Position numbers and translations under genes: made by a program. The notes beneath the pieces were generated by a model. That model had not been told where the DNA came from. It saw only the letters and a list, made by a program, of their open reading frames with translations, and searched no databases. This document shows positions 7,946 through 16,947 of a stretch of DNA of 41,650 nucleotides, piece after piece. Origin of the DNA: CAYMTN01 sp964393335 (GTDB lineage Bacteria; Chloroflexota; Anaerolineae; Aggregatilineales; Aggregatilineaceae); NCBI GenBank assembly GCA_964393335.1, contig CAYMTN010000018.1, positions 1 through 41,650 on the forward strand. Direction: 5' to 3'. The first letter of the stretch is position 1. Every line of letters starts with the position of its first letter.

Positions 7946-10900
7946 TTAAGTGGTGACGATCGGCAAAAAGACCCGGAAGGTGCTGCCCGTGCCCGGCGTG
8001 CTCTCGGCGGTGATGCGGCCCTGGTGCTGTTCGATCACCTTTTTGGCGATCGGCAGGCCCAGCCCGGCACCGCGCGCCGCGCGCGCTTTGTCCACGCGGT
8101 AGAAGCGGTTGAAGATCAACGCCAGGTCTTCGGCGGCGATGCCGATGCCCGTATCGTTGATTTCGATCACGACCTCGCCGTTCGATTGGAACGTGCGGAT
8201 GGCGATCGAGCCGCCTGGCGGCGTATACAGCGCGGCATTTTCGACCAGCCTGGTGAGCGCCTGGTGCAGGTAGCGCCGGTCGGCTGCCACGTGCGGCAGG
8301 TCGGGCGCTAATTCCAGCGTGACCGTCTGCTGCCGGTCGGTGACCTGCGTGCTGAGGCCGTCGTGAACCATGTGCACGATGTGGTTCAGGTCTACGGGGC
8401 GAAGGCTTAACGTGATGCCCGTATCCAGGCGGGACATCGTCGTCAGGCCCTCGACCAGTTTTTCGATGTGGTAAACCTGCCCGACGATACTTTTGAGGTG
8501 GCGGGCGCGTTGTTCGGGGTCTTCATGGTGGTGGACCAGGTAGAGCGCGTTTTTGATGACCGAGATCGGGTTGGCGAACTCGTGCGAGGTGTCCGTGATG
8601 AAGTCGGTCAGCACGCGGCTGCGCTCTTTTTCGATGGCGAGCAGCAGGGCTTGATTTTCGGCGCACTTCTGATCGGTGATGTCGGTGGCGGCCCCGATGA
8701 TCCGCACGACGCGCCCCTCGTCGTCATCCCAGATCGGCAGGGCGTGGTCACGGACCCAGCGCGTTTTCCCGTCCTTGCGGATCAGCCGGAATTCGCTTAC
8801 GTCGGCGTGCCCGGTGTGCAAGGTCGCCATGCGTCGCTGGACCAGGGGTAAATCGTCCGGGTGGCGGAAATGGTCCCAGCCCAGGGTGTTCATCTCTTCC
8901 GGCGTGTAGCCGGTGATGCGCACGAACGCCTCGGTCATCCATTCGAGCGTGGGCGGGCCGTCCGGCTCGATGTGAAACGAGTAGGCATAATCGGATACCA
9001 GATCGGAGACGAGGCGATACCGTTCTTCGCTGTTCCGCAGCGCTTCTTCGGCCTCGCGGCGTCCCGTGATGTCAACGACGGTGCCTTCGACCACGAACGG
9101 CTCGCCTTCTTCTTCGACCAGCGTCACCTCGCCCAGGACCCACACGACGCTGCCATCCTTACGCTGCCCGCGAAGCTCCAGATTCGACAGTGCCCCGTGT
9201 TTTTCAAGGGCATCCAGCATCGCACTGCGATCCCCGATCGTTACGTACAGATCGTTTACATTGAGCTGCAACACTTCGGCAGGTGACTCGTACCCGAAAA
9301 TGTGGGCGAACGCCTCGTTGCAGTTCAGGATACGCCCGTCCAGCGCGGTGCGGAAAACGCCGGCCAGGCTGCGCTCGAACAGCATCCGGTACCGCTGCTC
9401 ACTTTCGCGCAGCGCCGCTTCCGCCGTCTTTTGGTCGGTAGTGTCGCGCGTGATGGTGACGACACGGTTGACGTGCCCCTCGGAAAAAATCGGGATTTTG
9501 CGCGTCTCGGTGATCAGCCGCATGCTGCCGGCGTGCGTCACTTCCTGCGTGACGAGCATCACCCCGCTGGCGAACACCTGCCGGTACTCATCACGGGCGG
9601 ATTCCGGCAGGAAGGGGAATAACTCGAAGGGCGTGCGGCCTATCGCGTTGGTTTCCAGGCCGAGTTCCAGGTTCATCACCTTGAATGCTTCGTTGACCAG
9701 GATGACGCGCAGGTCCGTGTCGATGACGTGCACCGGGTCGGCCAGTGCGTTGAGCGTGGCGCGGAGATGTTCTTCTGACTGGCGCAGCGCGATTTCCGCC
9801 CGTTCGCGTTCGGTCAAATCGCGGCGGGCCTGTTCATAAAGCCGGGCGTTACGCGCGGCAATGGCGGCCTGGGCGGCAAATGCTTGCAGGTGTTCGGCGT
9901 CGCGCGCCGTGAACTTGTTGGGCGTGGCGCTGTCCACGTTCAAAAAGCCGATCACCTCGCCTTCGACGTGAATCGGGGCGATGGCATACGCGCGAATCCA
10001 GGCGGTGCTGTCCAGGACCACCCAGTCCGGGTCGGCGCTGGTATCCGGGATGACGTGTGGCTGGCCGGTCTGGACCACGTGTTTCATGTGCGGCGTGTGG
10101 CTGATGCTGAAAGATATCGATTCGGGTGTCTGGCCAGCCGGATCACGCGCGGCGTATCCCTGCGCGTAGACCACCCGCGCGATGTCGCCGTCGATCAACA
10201 TGATATTGGCCGCGTCGTGCGGCATCACCGGTTTGATGTTGATCAGCAGGCGTCTGAAGATTTCGTCCAGTTCGAGCGTGCTGTTCAGGGCTTGCGCGGT
10301 ATCGCGCAGCGCTTCGGCTAACAGGCGCTGCTCGTGTTCGGCCTCTTCGGCGGCCTGGCGCTCGGCGATCTCGCGCTGAAGCTGCTCGTTGGCGGCTTGC
10401 AGCGCCGCCGTGCGATCCCGCACGCGTTGTTCGAGCGTCTCCTGCGTTTGAAAAAGCATCTGTTGGGCGCGTTTTTGTTGGGTAACGTCGATGCCCATCG
10501 CCCAGGTACGCCAGCCAGGGATGGGGTGTTTCCTGGATACGTTCGACCAGGCAATTGTCCGGCAGGTGCCGTTTTTACACGTCAGCTCTATTTCGAGGTT
10601 GTGGAATTCGCCGCCCATTTTTCCCAGCAGCGCCCATATGGCGGCGCGGTATTCTGCGTCGGGATACAACATCTCGAAGGCGCGCGGGTTGCCGACGATC
10701 TCGGCGGCGCGGTAGCCGGTCACGCGCTCGCATTCGCGGTTCCACATGACGATCGTGTCGTTTTCGTCCAGCGCATCGACCATCACGGGCAGGTTTTCGA
10801 CGATGGTCTGCAGCCGTTCCGTGCTGGCGTGCAGCGCCTCGGTGCGCTCGCTGATACGCCCTTCGAGCGCGTCGTGGGCGGTTTGCAGCGCGCGGCGTGA

Positions 10901-11167
10901 TTGGCGTAGATCAGCGATCAAGCGCGGGATGTAGCTGACGCTGACCAGCAGCAGGACCGAAGCGGCCAGCAGCACCCCTTCCAGGCCGGGCGCAAGCGCG
11001 TCAGCGGGTACGGCCAGCAGGTAGATGGGCCGCACTGTAAACAGCAGGATCGCCGCGAGCGGCACCCATATTCTGCGGCTTGTGTCGGCCTGGACCGTCC
11101 TGACGATCAGCAGACTCGATGTCACATAACAAACCAATGAGGTAACGAGTATGACCTGGATAACCAC
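7946..11167 (-). CDS. Membrane PAS/GAF multi-sensor histidine kinase
   Basis: A 1073-residue sensor kinase. Three hydrophobic segments lie in the first 90 or so residues, followed by a coiled coil, a PAS domain (about 110-225), a second coiled coil, a GAF domain (about 285-445), and three more PAS domains (about 465-835, PAS-PAC style, e.g. FAHIFGYESPAEV). The dimerisation/phosphoacceptor helix has SHEFANPISVIKNA with H862, and the ATPase domain ends with NDTGIGI and GAGLGLPIAKKVI. It autophosphorylates at His862 on sensing a signal and should pass phosphate to a response regulator; none is adjacent. The longest frame starts with TTG at 11182 directly after a stop, but GTG at 11167 has GGAG at good spacing and is preferred. 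Confidence 0.88.
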   Translation of the reverse strand: MVIQVILVTSLVCYVTSSLLIVRTVQADTSRRIWVPLAAILLFTVRPIYLLAVPADALAPGLEGVLLAASVLLLVSVSYIPRLIADLRQSRRALQTAHDALEGRISERTEALHASTERLQTIVENLPVMVDALDENDTIVMWNRECERVTGYRAAEIVGNPRAFEMLYPDAEYRAAIWALLGKMGGEFHNLEIELTCKNGTCRTIAWSNVSRKHPIPGWRTWAMGIDVTQQKRAQQMLFQTQETLEQRVRDRTAALQAANEQLQREIAERQAAEEAEHEQRLLAEALRDTAQALNSTLELDEIFRRLLINIKPVMPHDAANIMLIDGDIARVVYAQGYAARDPAGQTPESISFSISHTPHMKHVVQTGQPHVIPDTSADPDWVVLDSTAWIRAYAIAPIHVEGEVIGFLNVDSATPNKFTARDAEHLQAFAAQAAIAARNARLYEQARRDLTERERAEIALRQSEEHLRATLNALADPVHVIDTDLRVILVNEAFKVMNLELGLETNAIGRTPFELFPFLPESARDEYRQVFASGVMLVTQEVTHAGSMRLITETRKIPIFSEGHVNRVVTITRDTTDQKTAEAALRESEQRYRMLFERSLAGVFRTALDGRILNCNEAFAHIFGYESPAEVLQLNVNDLYVTIGDRSAMLDALEKHGALSNLELRGQRKDGSVVWVLGEVTLVEEEGEPFVVEGTVVDITGRREAEEALRNSEERYRLVSDLVSDYAYSFHIEPDGPPTLEWMTEAFVRITGYTPEEMNTLGWDHFRHPDDLPLVQRRMATLHTGHADVSEFRLIRKDGKTRWVRDHALPIWDDDEGRVVRIIGAATDITDQKCAENQALLLAIEKERSRVLTDFITDTSHEFANPISVIKNALYLVHHHEDPEQRARHLKSIVGQVYHIEKLVEGLTTMSRLDTGITLSLRPVDLNHIVHMVHDGLSTQVTDRQQTVTLELAPDLPHVAADRRYLHQALTRLVENAALYTPPGGSIAIRTFQSNGEVVIEINDTGIGIAAEDLALIFNRFYRVDKARAARGAGLGLPIAKKVIEQHQGRITAESTPGTGSTFRVFLPIVTT

Positions 11168-11354
11168 CGGCCTGTGCTCCAACTAAATGGTGCAGTCCAC
11201 TGCGGATCACCCTGTACCGGGCAGAGGCGAAGGTATCTGTCTGGTAGAATCATACAACAGGTGTTGGTTTTTCGCTTCACACCACCGCTACAGGCCCGCT
11301 TTCCCTTCTATCTATCTTACTCGCAAAGAATAAACGTAGAATAAAAAATCAATT

Positions 11355-11409
11355 GAATATTAATATTCGGCGCAGCACATTTGACTTTTCGCCGGCTTCG
11401 GACTACAAA
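11355..11409 (+). promoter_or_regulatory. Promoter of the aldo/keto reductase gene with upstream palindrome
   Basis: TTGACT (11381-11386) and TACAAA (11404-11409) are 17 bases apart and 47 bases before the ATG. A perfect 14-base palindrome, GAATATTAATATTC (11355-11368), lies just upstream and may bind a regulator. The 290-base gap also must hold the promoter of the leftward histidine kinase gene. Confidence 0.5.
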
Positions 11410-11456
11410 TCAGGTGACAGGTTGGCCAATCGCACACGAGAGAGTGAGAGAATCGG

Positions 11457-12437
11457 ATGGACTATCGCAGACTGGGACGTACCGGGTTGAAGGTCAGCGA
11501 GTTATGCCTGGGCACGATGACGTTTCGCTGGACGAGCACCGAGCAGCAGGCGTATCAGGTGCTGAATCGCGCGTGGGAGGCCGGGATCAATTTCATCGAC
11601 ACAGCCGACGTTTACAGTTCGTGGGCACCGGGCAACGGCGGCGGCGTGGCCGAACGTATCATCGGTAAGTGGCTGTGCACCAAACCGCGCGACCAGATCG
11701 TGATCGCCACCAAAGTACGCGGGCGAATGTGGGACGGTCCGAACGGCGAAGGGCTGAGCCGTCAGCACATCATGAAAGCGGTCGAAGACAGCCTGGATCG
11801 CCTGAACATCGACACTATCGACCTGTACCAGACCCACTGGCCCGACTGGGATACGCCGCTCGACGAGACGCTGCGCGCCCTGGATGACCTGGTTTCATCC
11901 GGCAAAGTGCGTTACATCGGCGCAAGCAATCATGCCGCGTGGCTGCTGACCAAAACCCTGTGGCTCAGCGACAAAAACGGGTTTGCCCGCTACGACTCGA
12001 TCCAGCCGCACTATAACTTGCTCAACCGGGCTGAAGTCGAGCCGGACCTCGCCGCGTTGTGCCTGGATCAGAGCATCGGCATGATCCCCTACAGCCCGCT
12101 GGCAGCCGGTTTTTTGACGGGGAAATACACGCGCGAGCAGGTGCCGCAAAGCGGGCGTCTGGCTGGCAGCGACCGGATCGCGCAGTATGCCACCGAATCG
12201 AACTTCCGCCTGCTCGACGCGCTGCGCGAGATGGGCGAGCCGCGTGGCAAGACGGTCGCGCAGATGGCGCTGGCGTGGCTGCTGACACAGCCGTTCGTCA
12301 CCGCGCCGATTGTCGGCGCGAATACCGTCGCCCAGTTGGACGAATCGCTGGGAGCGGTCGGCGTGCGCCTGACCGAAGACGAAATGCAGCGCCTGGACGA
12401 TTTGACCGCGATGGACCGCAACTGGTTCCGGCGCTGA
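11457..12437 (+). CDS. Aldo/keto reductase
   Basis: A 326-residue NADPH-dependent oxidoreductase of the aldo/keto reductase fold (TIM barrel). It opens with DYRRLGRTGLKVSELCLGTM. The catalytic tetrad is visible: D48 (FIDTADVY), Y53, K86 (IATKV) and H127 (QTHWPD). The C-terminal region carries the usual cofactor-binding segment with APIVGANTVAQLDESL. It reduces aldehydes or ketones, or oxidises sugars, in the cytoplasm; members with this style are often annotated for general sugar or xenobiotic carbonyls. Its own promoter is likely at 11381-11409 and it appears monocistronic. Confidence 0.9.
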   Translation: MDYRRLGRTGLKVSELCLGTMTFRWTSTEQQAYQVLNRAWEAGINFIDTADVYSSWAPGNGGGVAERIIGKWLCTKPRDQIVIATKVRGRMWDGPNGEGLSRQHIMKAVEDSLDRLNIDTIDLYQTHWPDWDTPLDETLRALDDLVSSGKVRYIGASNHAAWLLTKTLWLSDKNGFARYDSIQPHYNLLNRAEVEPDLAALCLDQSIGMIPYSPLAAGFLTGKYTREQVPQSGRLAGSDRIAQYATESNFRLLDALREMGEPRGKTVAQMALAWLLTQPFVTAPIVGANTVAQLDESLGAVGVRLTEDEMQRLDDLTAMDRNWFRR

Positions 12438-12563
12438 TCCGGCCCGTTCATACGCGGCCAGCGGGTGTGGCTCGTCACCTGCGCTCCCGCCCAATAGTTG
12501 CCATGCCACGCACTCGCTTTTATACTGGTTTTTCAACGTCGATAGGTGGCAGGATAGAACAAC

Positions 12564-13280
12564 GTGGAAAGTGCGATTCTCATCGTCGCAGCGCTGGGTG
12601 CGCTGGGTGCGTTTTCGGCGGGTATTGTGCTGCTGGTGCTGTACGTGCGTGCCAGCCGCAGCGAGTATGACGACGACGAGCCGGTTGTCTACGGGAATCT
12701 CGTGCAGTGCCAGCACTGCGGTTACATGAACCCGATCAACAGCGCGGTGTGCCTGAACTGCCGCCGACCGCTGCCCCGTCCGCGCAACTACCAGCCGCCG
12801 CCGCCCATGTCGCGTTATCCGACCCAGCCGCCCGGCTCCAATTACGCGCCGGCGCGCTCGCCCACGCCGCCTCCGCCGTCTCGATTTCCGGCGGGGAATG
12901 CTGTCGCGCCGCCAGCCGTGCCGCCGCAGTACTCACCGCCCGCGACGCTGGCCGCGCCGGTCGAACGCGCGCCGGATATGCCGCACGCCTGGCTAGAGGG
13001 CATCGGCGGGGCGATGTTGGGCCACCGCGCCATCCTGGCGAAACACGATACGCTCGTCGGGCGCTCGACTACCTGCGACGTGCAGATCTTCGACCCCAAA
13101 GTGTCGCGCAAGCATTTTTTGATCCGCTTTGGGAACAGCGCGTTTTTTATGCAGGATCAAGGCAGTTCACGCGGGACGCTGATCAACGGCGAGCGGGTGA
13201 TGGCGCAGCGCCTCCACGACGGCGACCGTATCGACCTGGGCGACACGAGCCTGATCTTCCACGTTAACCATCATTCGTAA
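12564..13280 (+). CDS. Membrane-anchored zinc-ribbon FHA-domain protein
   Basis: A 238-residue signalling protein. A membrane helix spans about 3-28 (AILIVAALGALGAFSAGIVL), then a zinc ribbon with C49, C52, C63 and C66 (CQHCGYM and CLNCRRP), a Pro-rich linker (about 75-140) and an FHA domain (about 145-235) with GRSTTCD, SRKHFLI and GTLINGERV, the residues that bind phosphothreonine peptides. It probably tethers phosphorylated partners at the inner face of the membrane. The GTG start has a weak AGGA site. It converges on the PP2C phosphatase gene 43 bases away, and a second FHA protein lies beyond it, so the three probably share a pathway. No Ser/Thr kinase is in the window. Confidence 0.85.
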   Translation: MESAILIVAALGALGAFSAGIVLLVLYVRASRSEYDDDEPVVYGNLVQCQHCGYMNPINSAVCLNCRRPLPRPRNYQPPPPMSRYPTQPPGSNYAPARSPTPPPPSRFPAGNAVAPPAVPPQYSPPATLAAPVERAPDMPHAWLEGIGGAMLGHRAILAKHDTLVGRSTTCDVQIFDPKVSRKHFLIRFGNSAFFMQDQGSSRGTLINGERVMAQRLHDGDRIDLGDTSLIFHVNHHS

Positions 13281-13323
13281 CGCGTGTTTGGCGGGGTTGG
13301 GGCGGTTGCCTCGCCCCATGCCG

Positions 13324-15174
13324 CTACGGGATGCCAAGCAGGACCTGCGCGATCCAGCCGGAGCGCCCATCTTGAAACTCGATTTCCCACCACCAGTGAT
13401 CGCCTGACGGGACCGGCCCGCCGACCACCACGCCGGTTTCGCCGCTGGTCGCCGATCCGGCGTCACACGCCGTCACATCAGGAATCCGGCACAGGTCCAG
13501 ATCGGCCTTGAGCACGACTTCCTGGCCGCTCTCCCAATTCTCGACGCCGTAGGGGATAGCCGGGCTGGGTGTCGCCGTCGGGGAGGGGGCGGGCGTGACC
13601 GGCGTGCCGGGCGTACCGGGCAGCGTCGGCACCGGAGTCGACGTGCGCGGCGGCGTGGGCGTGGCGCGGCGTTCGCCGGGCGGTGGTACGTCAATTGGCT
13701 GCTGGCTGCCGGGCAGCGGGTTTCCGGCGGTATCGATCACCACGATGCGCCCGTGCAGGCTGGGCGCGCTCACCCAGCGTACTTCTTCGCCCAGATTGTC
13801 CACCACCTGGTACCAGGGACCGGCCCGCGTATCCCGATCGACGGCGGACACGCGGAAATTCTGGCCCGCCTCGATCGCCGTCGCCGGATCGGATTCCAGG
13901 CCGCTCGCCTGGTAGGCCGGGATCGGATCGCCGTCCAACACGCGGAACCACATGCCGTCCGTCAGCATCGGGCCGCTGGTCGGGACCGGCGTAGGCGGGG
14001 TCAGCGTGCGCCGCACGACTTCGGCAGCGGTCGCCGCCTGGATGGCATCGGTCGTCGCCGCTGCGGCGACCTGCGCGGTGGCCTGCCGCATGAAATCGCT
14101 GGTCGCCGTGAGGTCCGCCGGTGGAACCGGCGTGTCGGCTCGCTCGCCGCTCTTGGCGTTGTCATCGCCGCCCGCCGTCGCGATCACCAGCATGATGATG
14201 ACGAAGATCACCAGCAGCACCGACATGCCGATGCCCGTGATCATGGTGTTGCCGCGCATGAAAGCCCACAGGTCGCGCAGCGGGTTATCGACCGGGATCG
14301 TGGGCCGTTTGAGGCGCGCGTCGCGCGGCGCGGCTGGCATCCGCGTACGTTCCACCCGGCGCGGGCGGCCCCATGATTCCATCGGATCGGGGATGGGCGG
14401 CAGTTGGGTGATGTTGTCGTCGTTGAGCTGGAGCACGATCACGGAGATGTTATCCGCGCCGCCGCGTTCGTTCGCCAGCTCGATCAAAGCTTTGGAGGCG
14501 CTTTCGACCGGCAGCGTGGTAACCGTCTGTTCGATCTCCTCTGGCGACACGTAACGCGTCAGGCCATCGCTGCACAGCACGACATGATCGCCGCCGCGCA
14601 CCTTGCCGCTGATGATGTCCACCTTCACGGACGGCATGCTGCCCAGGGCGCGCACCAGCTTGCGCGCGTCGGGGTCCCCATCGGGCAGGGGGGTACCGGC
14701 TTCGCGCTGCTGCGTTTCCAGGTTGTGATCGAGCGTCAGCTTACGCACGGTGGCGTCACGCAGCAGGTAGGCGGGGCTGTCTCCCACGCTGCCGATGATC
14801 AACTCGCGGTCGCGGATCACCGCCGCGACGACCGTTGTGGCCATCGTCGTCGGCCCGTCCGGGCCGTGACCTTCGGCGTAGATCACGTTGTTCGCTTCGG
14901 CGATGGCGCGCGCCAATCGTTCGGGGGGATCACCGTCTTCCTGGTCGTAAAAACTGCTGATGATGGTGCTCACCGCGTACTGGCTGGCGAGATCGCCGCC
15001 CGCCAATCCCCCGACGCCGTCGGCCAGCACGAAGATCTGCCCCAACCGCTCCAGCACGTCGGGATCGGTCGGGCTGAGATGGCCGATGGCATCCTGGTTC
15101 TGTTTACGTTTGCGCCCGATGTCGGTATCCATAGCCACGCTGACATCGAGTGATGTGGAGGGCGACAGGCTCAT
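13324..15174 (-). CDS. PP2C-type Ser/Thr phosphatase with SH3-like C-terminal domains
   Basis: A 616-residue membrane protein. The N-terminal PPM/PP2C domain (about 8-250) has the metal-binding motifs NQDAIG, LADGVGGLAGGD, GSVGDSPAYL, CSDGLTRYV and GADNISVIVL, so it should be an active Mn/Mg-dependent phosphatase of pSer/pThr. A membrane helix follows at about 297-320 (GIGMSVLLVIFVIIMLVI). The rest is a Pro/Thr linker with two SH3-like modules (about 405-480 and 540-616), placed outside the cell by this topology. ATG 15174 is preferred to GTG 15183 because GAGGA is at proper spacing to the ATG and too near the GTG. The FHA gene upstream on the same strand ends 38 bases before, which suggests one operon. 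Confidence 0.88.
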   Translation of the reverse strand: MSLSPSTSLDVSVAMDTDIGRKRKQNQDAIGHLSPTDPDVLERLGQIFVLADGVGGLAGGDLASQYAVSTIISSFYDQEDGDPPERLARAIAEANNVIYAEGHGPDGPTTMATTVVAAVIRDRELIIGSVGDSPAYLLRDATVRKLTLDHNLETQQREAGTPLPDGDPDARKLVRALGSMPSVKVDIISGKVRGGDHVVLCSDGLTRYVSPEEIEQTVTTLPVESASKALIELANERGGADNISVIVLQLNDDNITQLPPIPDPMESWGRPRRVERTRMPAAPRDARLKRPTIPVDNPLRDLWAFMRGNTMITGIGMSVLLVIFVIIMLVIATAGGDDNAKSGERADTPVPPADLTATSDFMRQATAQVAAAATTDAIQAATAAEVVRRTLTPPTPVPTSGPMLTDGMWFRVLDGDPIPAYQASGLESDPATAIEAGQNFRVSAVDRDTRAGPWYQVVDNLGEEVRWVSAPSLHGRIVVIDTAGNPLPGSQQPIDVPPPGERRATPTPPRTSTPVPTLPGTPGTPVTPAPSPTATPSPAIPYGVENWESGQEVVLKADLDLCRIPDVTACDAGSATSGETGVVVGGPVPSGDHWWWEIEFQDGRSGWIAQVLLGIP

Positions 15175-15212
15175 AAAGGGCACTTCCTCACCATGAACGG
15201 CATATCACACCG

Positions 15213-15989
15213 TCAATCTGTTAGCACTTTGAACACAAACAGCGTATCTCCCAGGCGGATCTCGTCGTTTTCGTTGAGTGGCGTCGCGCCGCGTATCTCC
15301 CGCTCGTTGATGAATACCGGGTTGGTCGGCCCGAACGGCCACAGGTGAAACACCGGCGGCGATTCGGGATCGTCTTCGGGCGGTTCCACCGTCAGGCGGG
15401 CGTGCTGCCGCGAGATTCGCGGGTCATCCCACTGCACGTCCCCGGCCCGCCCGATCACCTGGTTGGCGTGCACTGCCAGCAGCGTGCCGCGAAACTCAAC
15501 CGGTTCTTTGATCACCAGCCAGCCCAGCGGCGGCGCTTCCGGCGCGGCGGATTCCACTTCCGGCACGTCACGCGCGTCAGGCTCCGCTTCTGGCACGCCA
15601 TCCGGCACGCCATCCGGCACGCCATCCGGCGCGTCATCCGGCACGTCAGGCAGCGCCTCAACCTCCCCGGCGGGCGCGGGACCGGATTCGGCGGCCCCAT
15701 TCGCGGCGCGCGGCCTCAATTCCGTCGCCTGGATTTCCGGCGCCGGCTCGACAGTTTCGCGTGCGATGCCCGCCGCGCGTACGGTATGCGCCGGCGGCTC
15801 CGTCGACGAGGCCGTTCCCGGCCCGGACGCGGGCGCGGCCCCTAAGCCGGGCGCGGGCACCGCCGGGGCTTCGCCGGGCGGCGGCCCGTAGGCGCGCCGC
15901 TGGCGTTCTTCCAGCGCGCAGAAGGGACATGTTTCATGTGGCGGGTCAAATGGCCCGTGTTTGTTGCAGAATCCGCCACCGGTTGCCAT
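15213..15989 (-). CDS. FHA-domain protein with N-terminal Cys/His zinc motif
   Basis: A 258-residue soluble protein. The N-terminus has a likely zinc-binding knuckle pair (CNKHG at 8-12 and CPFC at 21-24), then an acidic, Pro/Ala-rich low-complexity region (about 35-165) containing DGVP tandem repeats, then an FHA domain (about 165-255) with GRAGDVQ, SRQHARL, NPVFINEREI and NENDEIRLGD. It would bind phosphothreonine sites. It is transcribed ahead of the PP2C phosphatase on the same strand, so reader and phosphatase are coupled. A possible AAGGAT ribosome site is somewhat far from the ATG at 15989. Confidence 0.83.
   Translation of the reverse strand: MATGGGFCNKHGPFDPPHETCPFCALEERQRRAYGPPPGEAPAVPAPGLGAAPASGPGTASSTEPPAHTVRAAGIARETVEPAPEIQATELRPRAANGAAESGPAPAGEVEALPDVPDDAPDGVPDGVPDGVPEAEPDARDVPEVESAAPEAPPLGWLVIKEPVEFRGTLLAVHANQVIGRAGDVQWDDPRISRQHARLTVEPPEDDPESPPVFHLWPFGPTNPVFINEREIRGATPLNENDEIRLGDTLFVFKVLTD
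15592..15639. repeat. 12-base coding tandem repeat inside the FHA gene
   Basis: Three units of GGCACGCCATCC (15592-15627) are followed by a diverged unit GGCGCGTCATCC (15628-15639). On the minus strand they encode repeated Asp-Gly-Val-Pro. The unit length keeps the frame, so copy number could vary without breaking the protein. Confidence 0.8.
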
Positions 15990-16168
15990 CGATTGGCATT
16001 ATCCTTTTTGCGGTAACTGTTGCGTTCGCCTCACATTCTAGCACGGCACTGGCAAAAGCGGAAAACCCTGGTTTAAAATCGGGGAGGCCGCCGTGTGACG
16101 GCTCTCGCGTACTCTGCATCGAACCGGCGGCATCGCACACCGCCGATCCATGACCTGGGGGTGGTACC

Positions 16169-16783
16169 ATGCACGACCCATTAGCGTTTTCCGATTCGGA
16201 TATGTCAAAACTGGGCCTGACGCTGGATTTCGGACCTGCCGACCTGGACGATAACCGGGACGGCGCGCTCAGCCCGGCGCAGGTGGCCCGGCTGGAAACC
16301 GATCTGCGCTGGTTTTACTGGCCGATGATCATCGGGCTGGTGGCGGTCGCGTTTTTCATCGGCGTGACGAGCGCCGTCGCGGGGACGCTGGCCCTGGTGC
16401 CGGTCGTGTTTTTCATGGCAGCGGCGGCGGTCCCGGCGGTGCTGTTGTACGTGCAGCGCCAGGGGCTTGCCGATCAGCCGGTGCTGCATACGACGCTGCG
16501 CGTAGGCGGCCTGTCACTCGTGGCGCGGCGCTGGGGCCTGATCGACGAGTCCGAGAGCGGGCTGGGTGGCAACGTCACGCTGCCGGTCGAGGGCGGCAAA
16601 AAGATTTTTGCGACCAAACACCTCTACAAATCGCTGCAATCCAACCGGACGTACATCGCCTACTACGCGCCCGTGCGGACATGGACCGGTTTCCGCCTGT
16701 TGAGCGTCGAACCGCTCGACGCCCCGGAAGCCAGCGACCGGCGCGAAAAACCGAAGCGCACGCGTAAGCCGAAACGGGGGTAG
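16169..16783 (+). CDS. Two-helix membrane protein with EF-hand-like N-terminal loop
   Basis: A 204-residue protein not matched to a named family. The N-terminal region holds DLDDNRDGALSPAQVARLE (about 27-45), which resembles an EF-hand loop or a Chloroflexota 'NRxGxLSPxQ' motif. Two membrane helices follow (about 55-95, MIIGLVAVAFFIGV and VPVVFFMAAAAVPAVLLYV). A C-terminal soluble part (about 100-204) contains the conserved-looking segment YKSLQSNRTYIAYYAPVRTW and ends in a Lys/Arg-rich tail. A GGGGGTGG site precedes the ATG. It stands alone on its strand; role unknown. Confidence 0.65.
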   Translation: MHDPLAFSDSDMSKLGLTLDFGPADLDDNRDGALSPAQVARLETDLRWFYWPMIIGLVAVAFFIGVTSAVAGTLALVPVVFFMAAAAVPAVLLYVQRQGLADQPVLHTTLRVGGLSLVARRWGLIDESESGLGGNVTLPVEGGKKIFATKHLYKSLQSNRTYIAYYAPVRTWTGFRLLSVEPLDAPEASDRREKPKRTRKPKRG

Positions 16784-16803
16784 GCCCGAGAATCCTGCCT
16801 GTG

Positions 16804-16930
16804 AGGCCCTCACCCCTAAATCCCCTCGCCTACTCTGTGGGAAAGGGGACTTGAACCACTGACGGGGTTTGCTCCCCTCGCCTGCTTGGCGGTCCCCACA
16901 TGTGGGGCAGGGGCACGGGGGTGAGGGCCT
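16804..16930. repeat. Intergenic palindromic repeat, CCTCACCCC family (copy 3)
   Basis: The ends AGGCCCTCACCCC (16804-16816) and GGGGTGAGGGCCT (16918-16930) are perfect 13-base inverted repeats. The inside has CTAAATCCCCTCGCC and CTCCCCTCGCCTGCTTGGCGG, as in copy 2. It lies between two convergent genes. Confidence 0.8.
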
Positions 16931-16947
16931 TCGGACGTTTCTGATCG

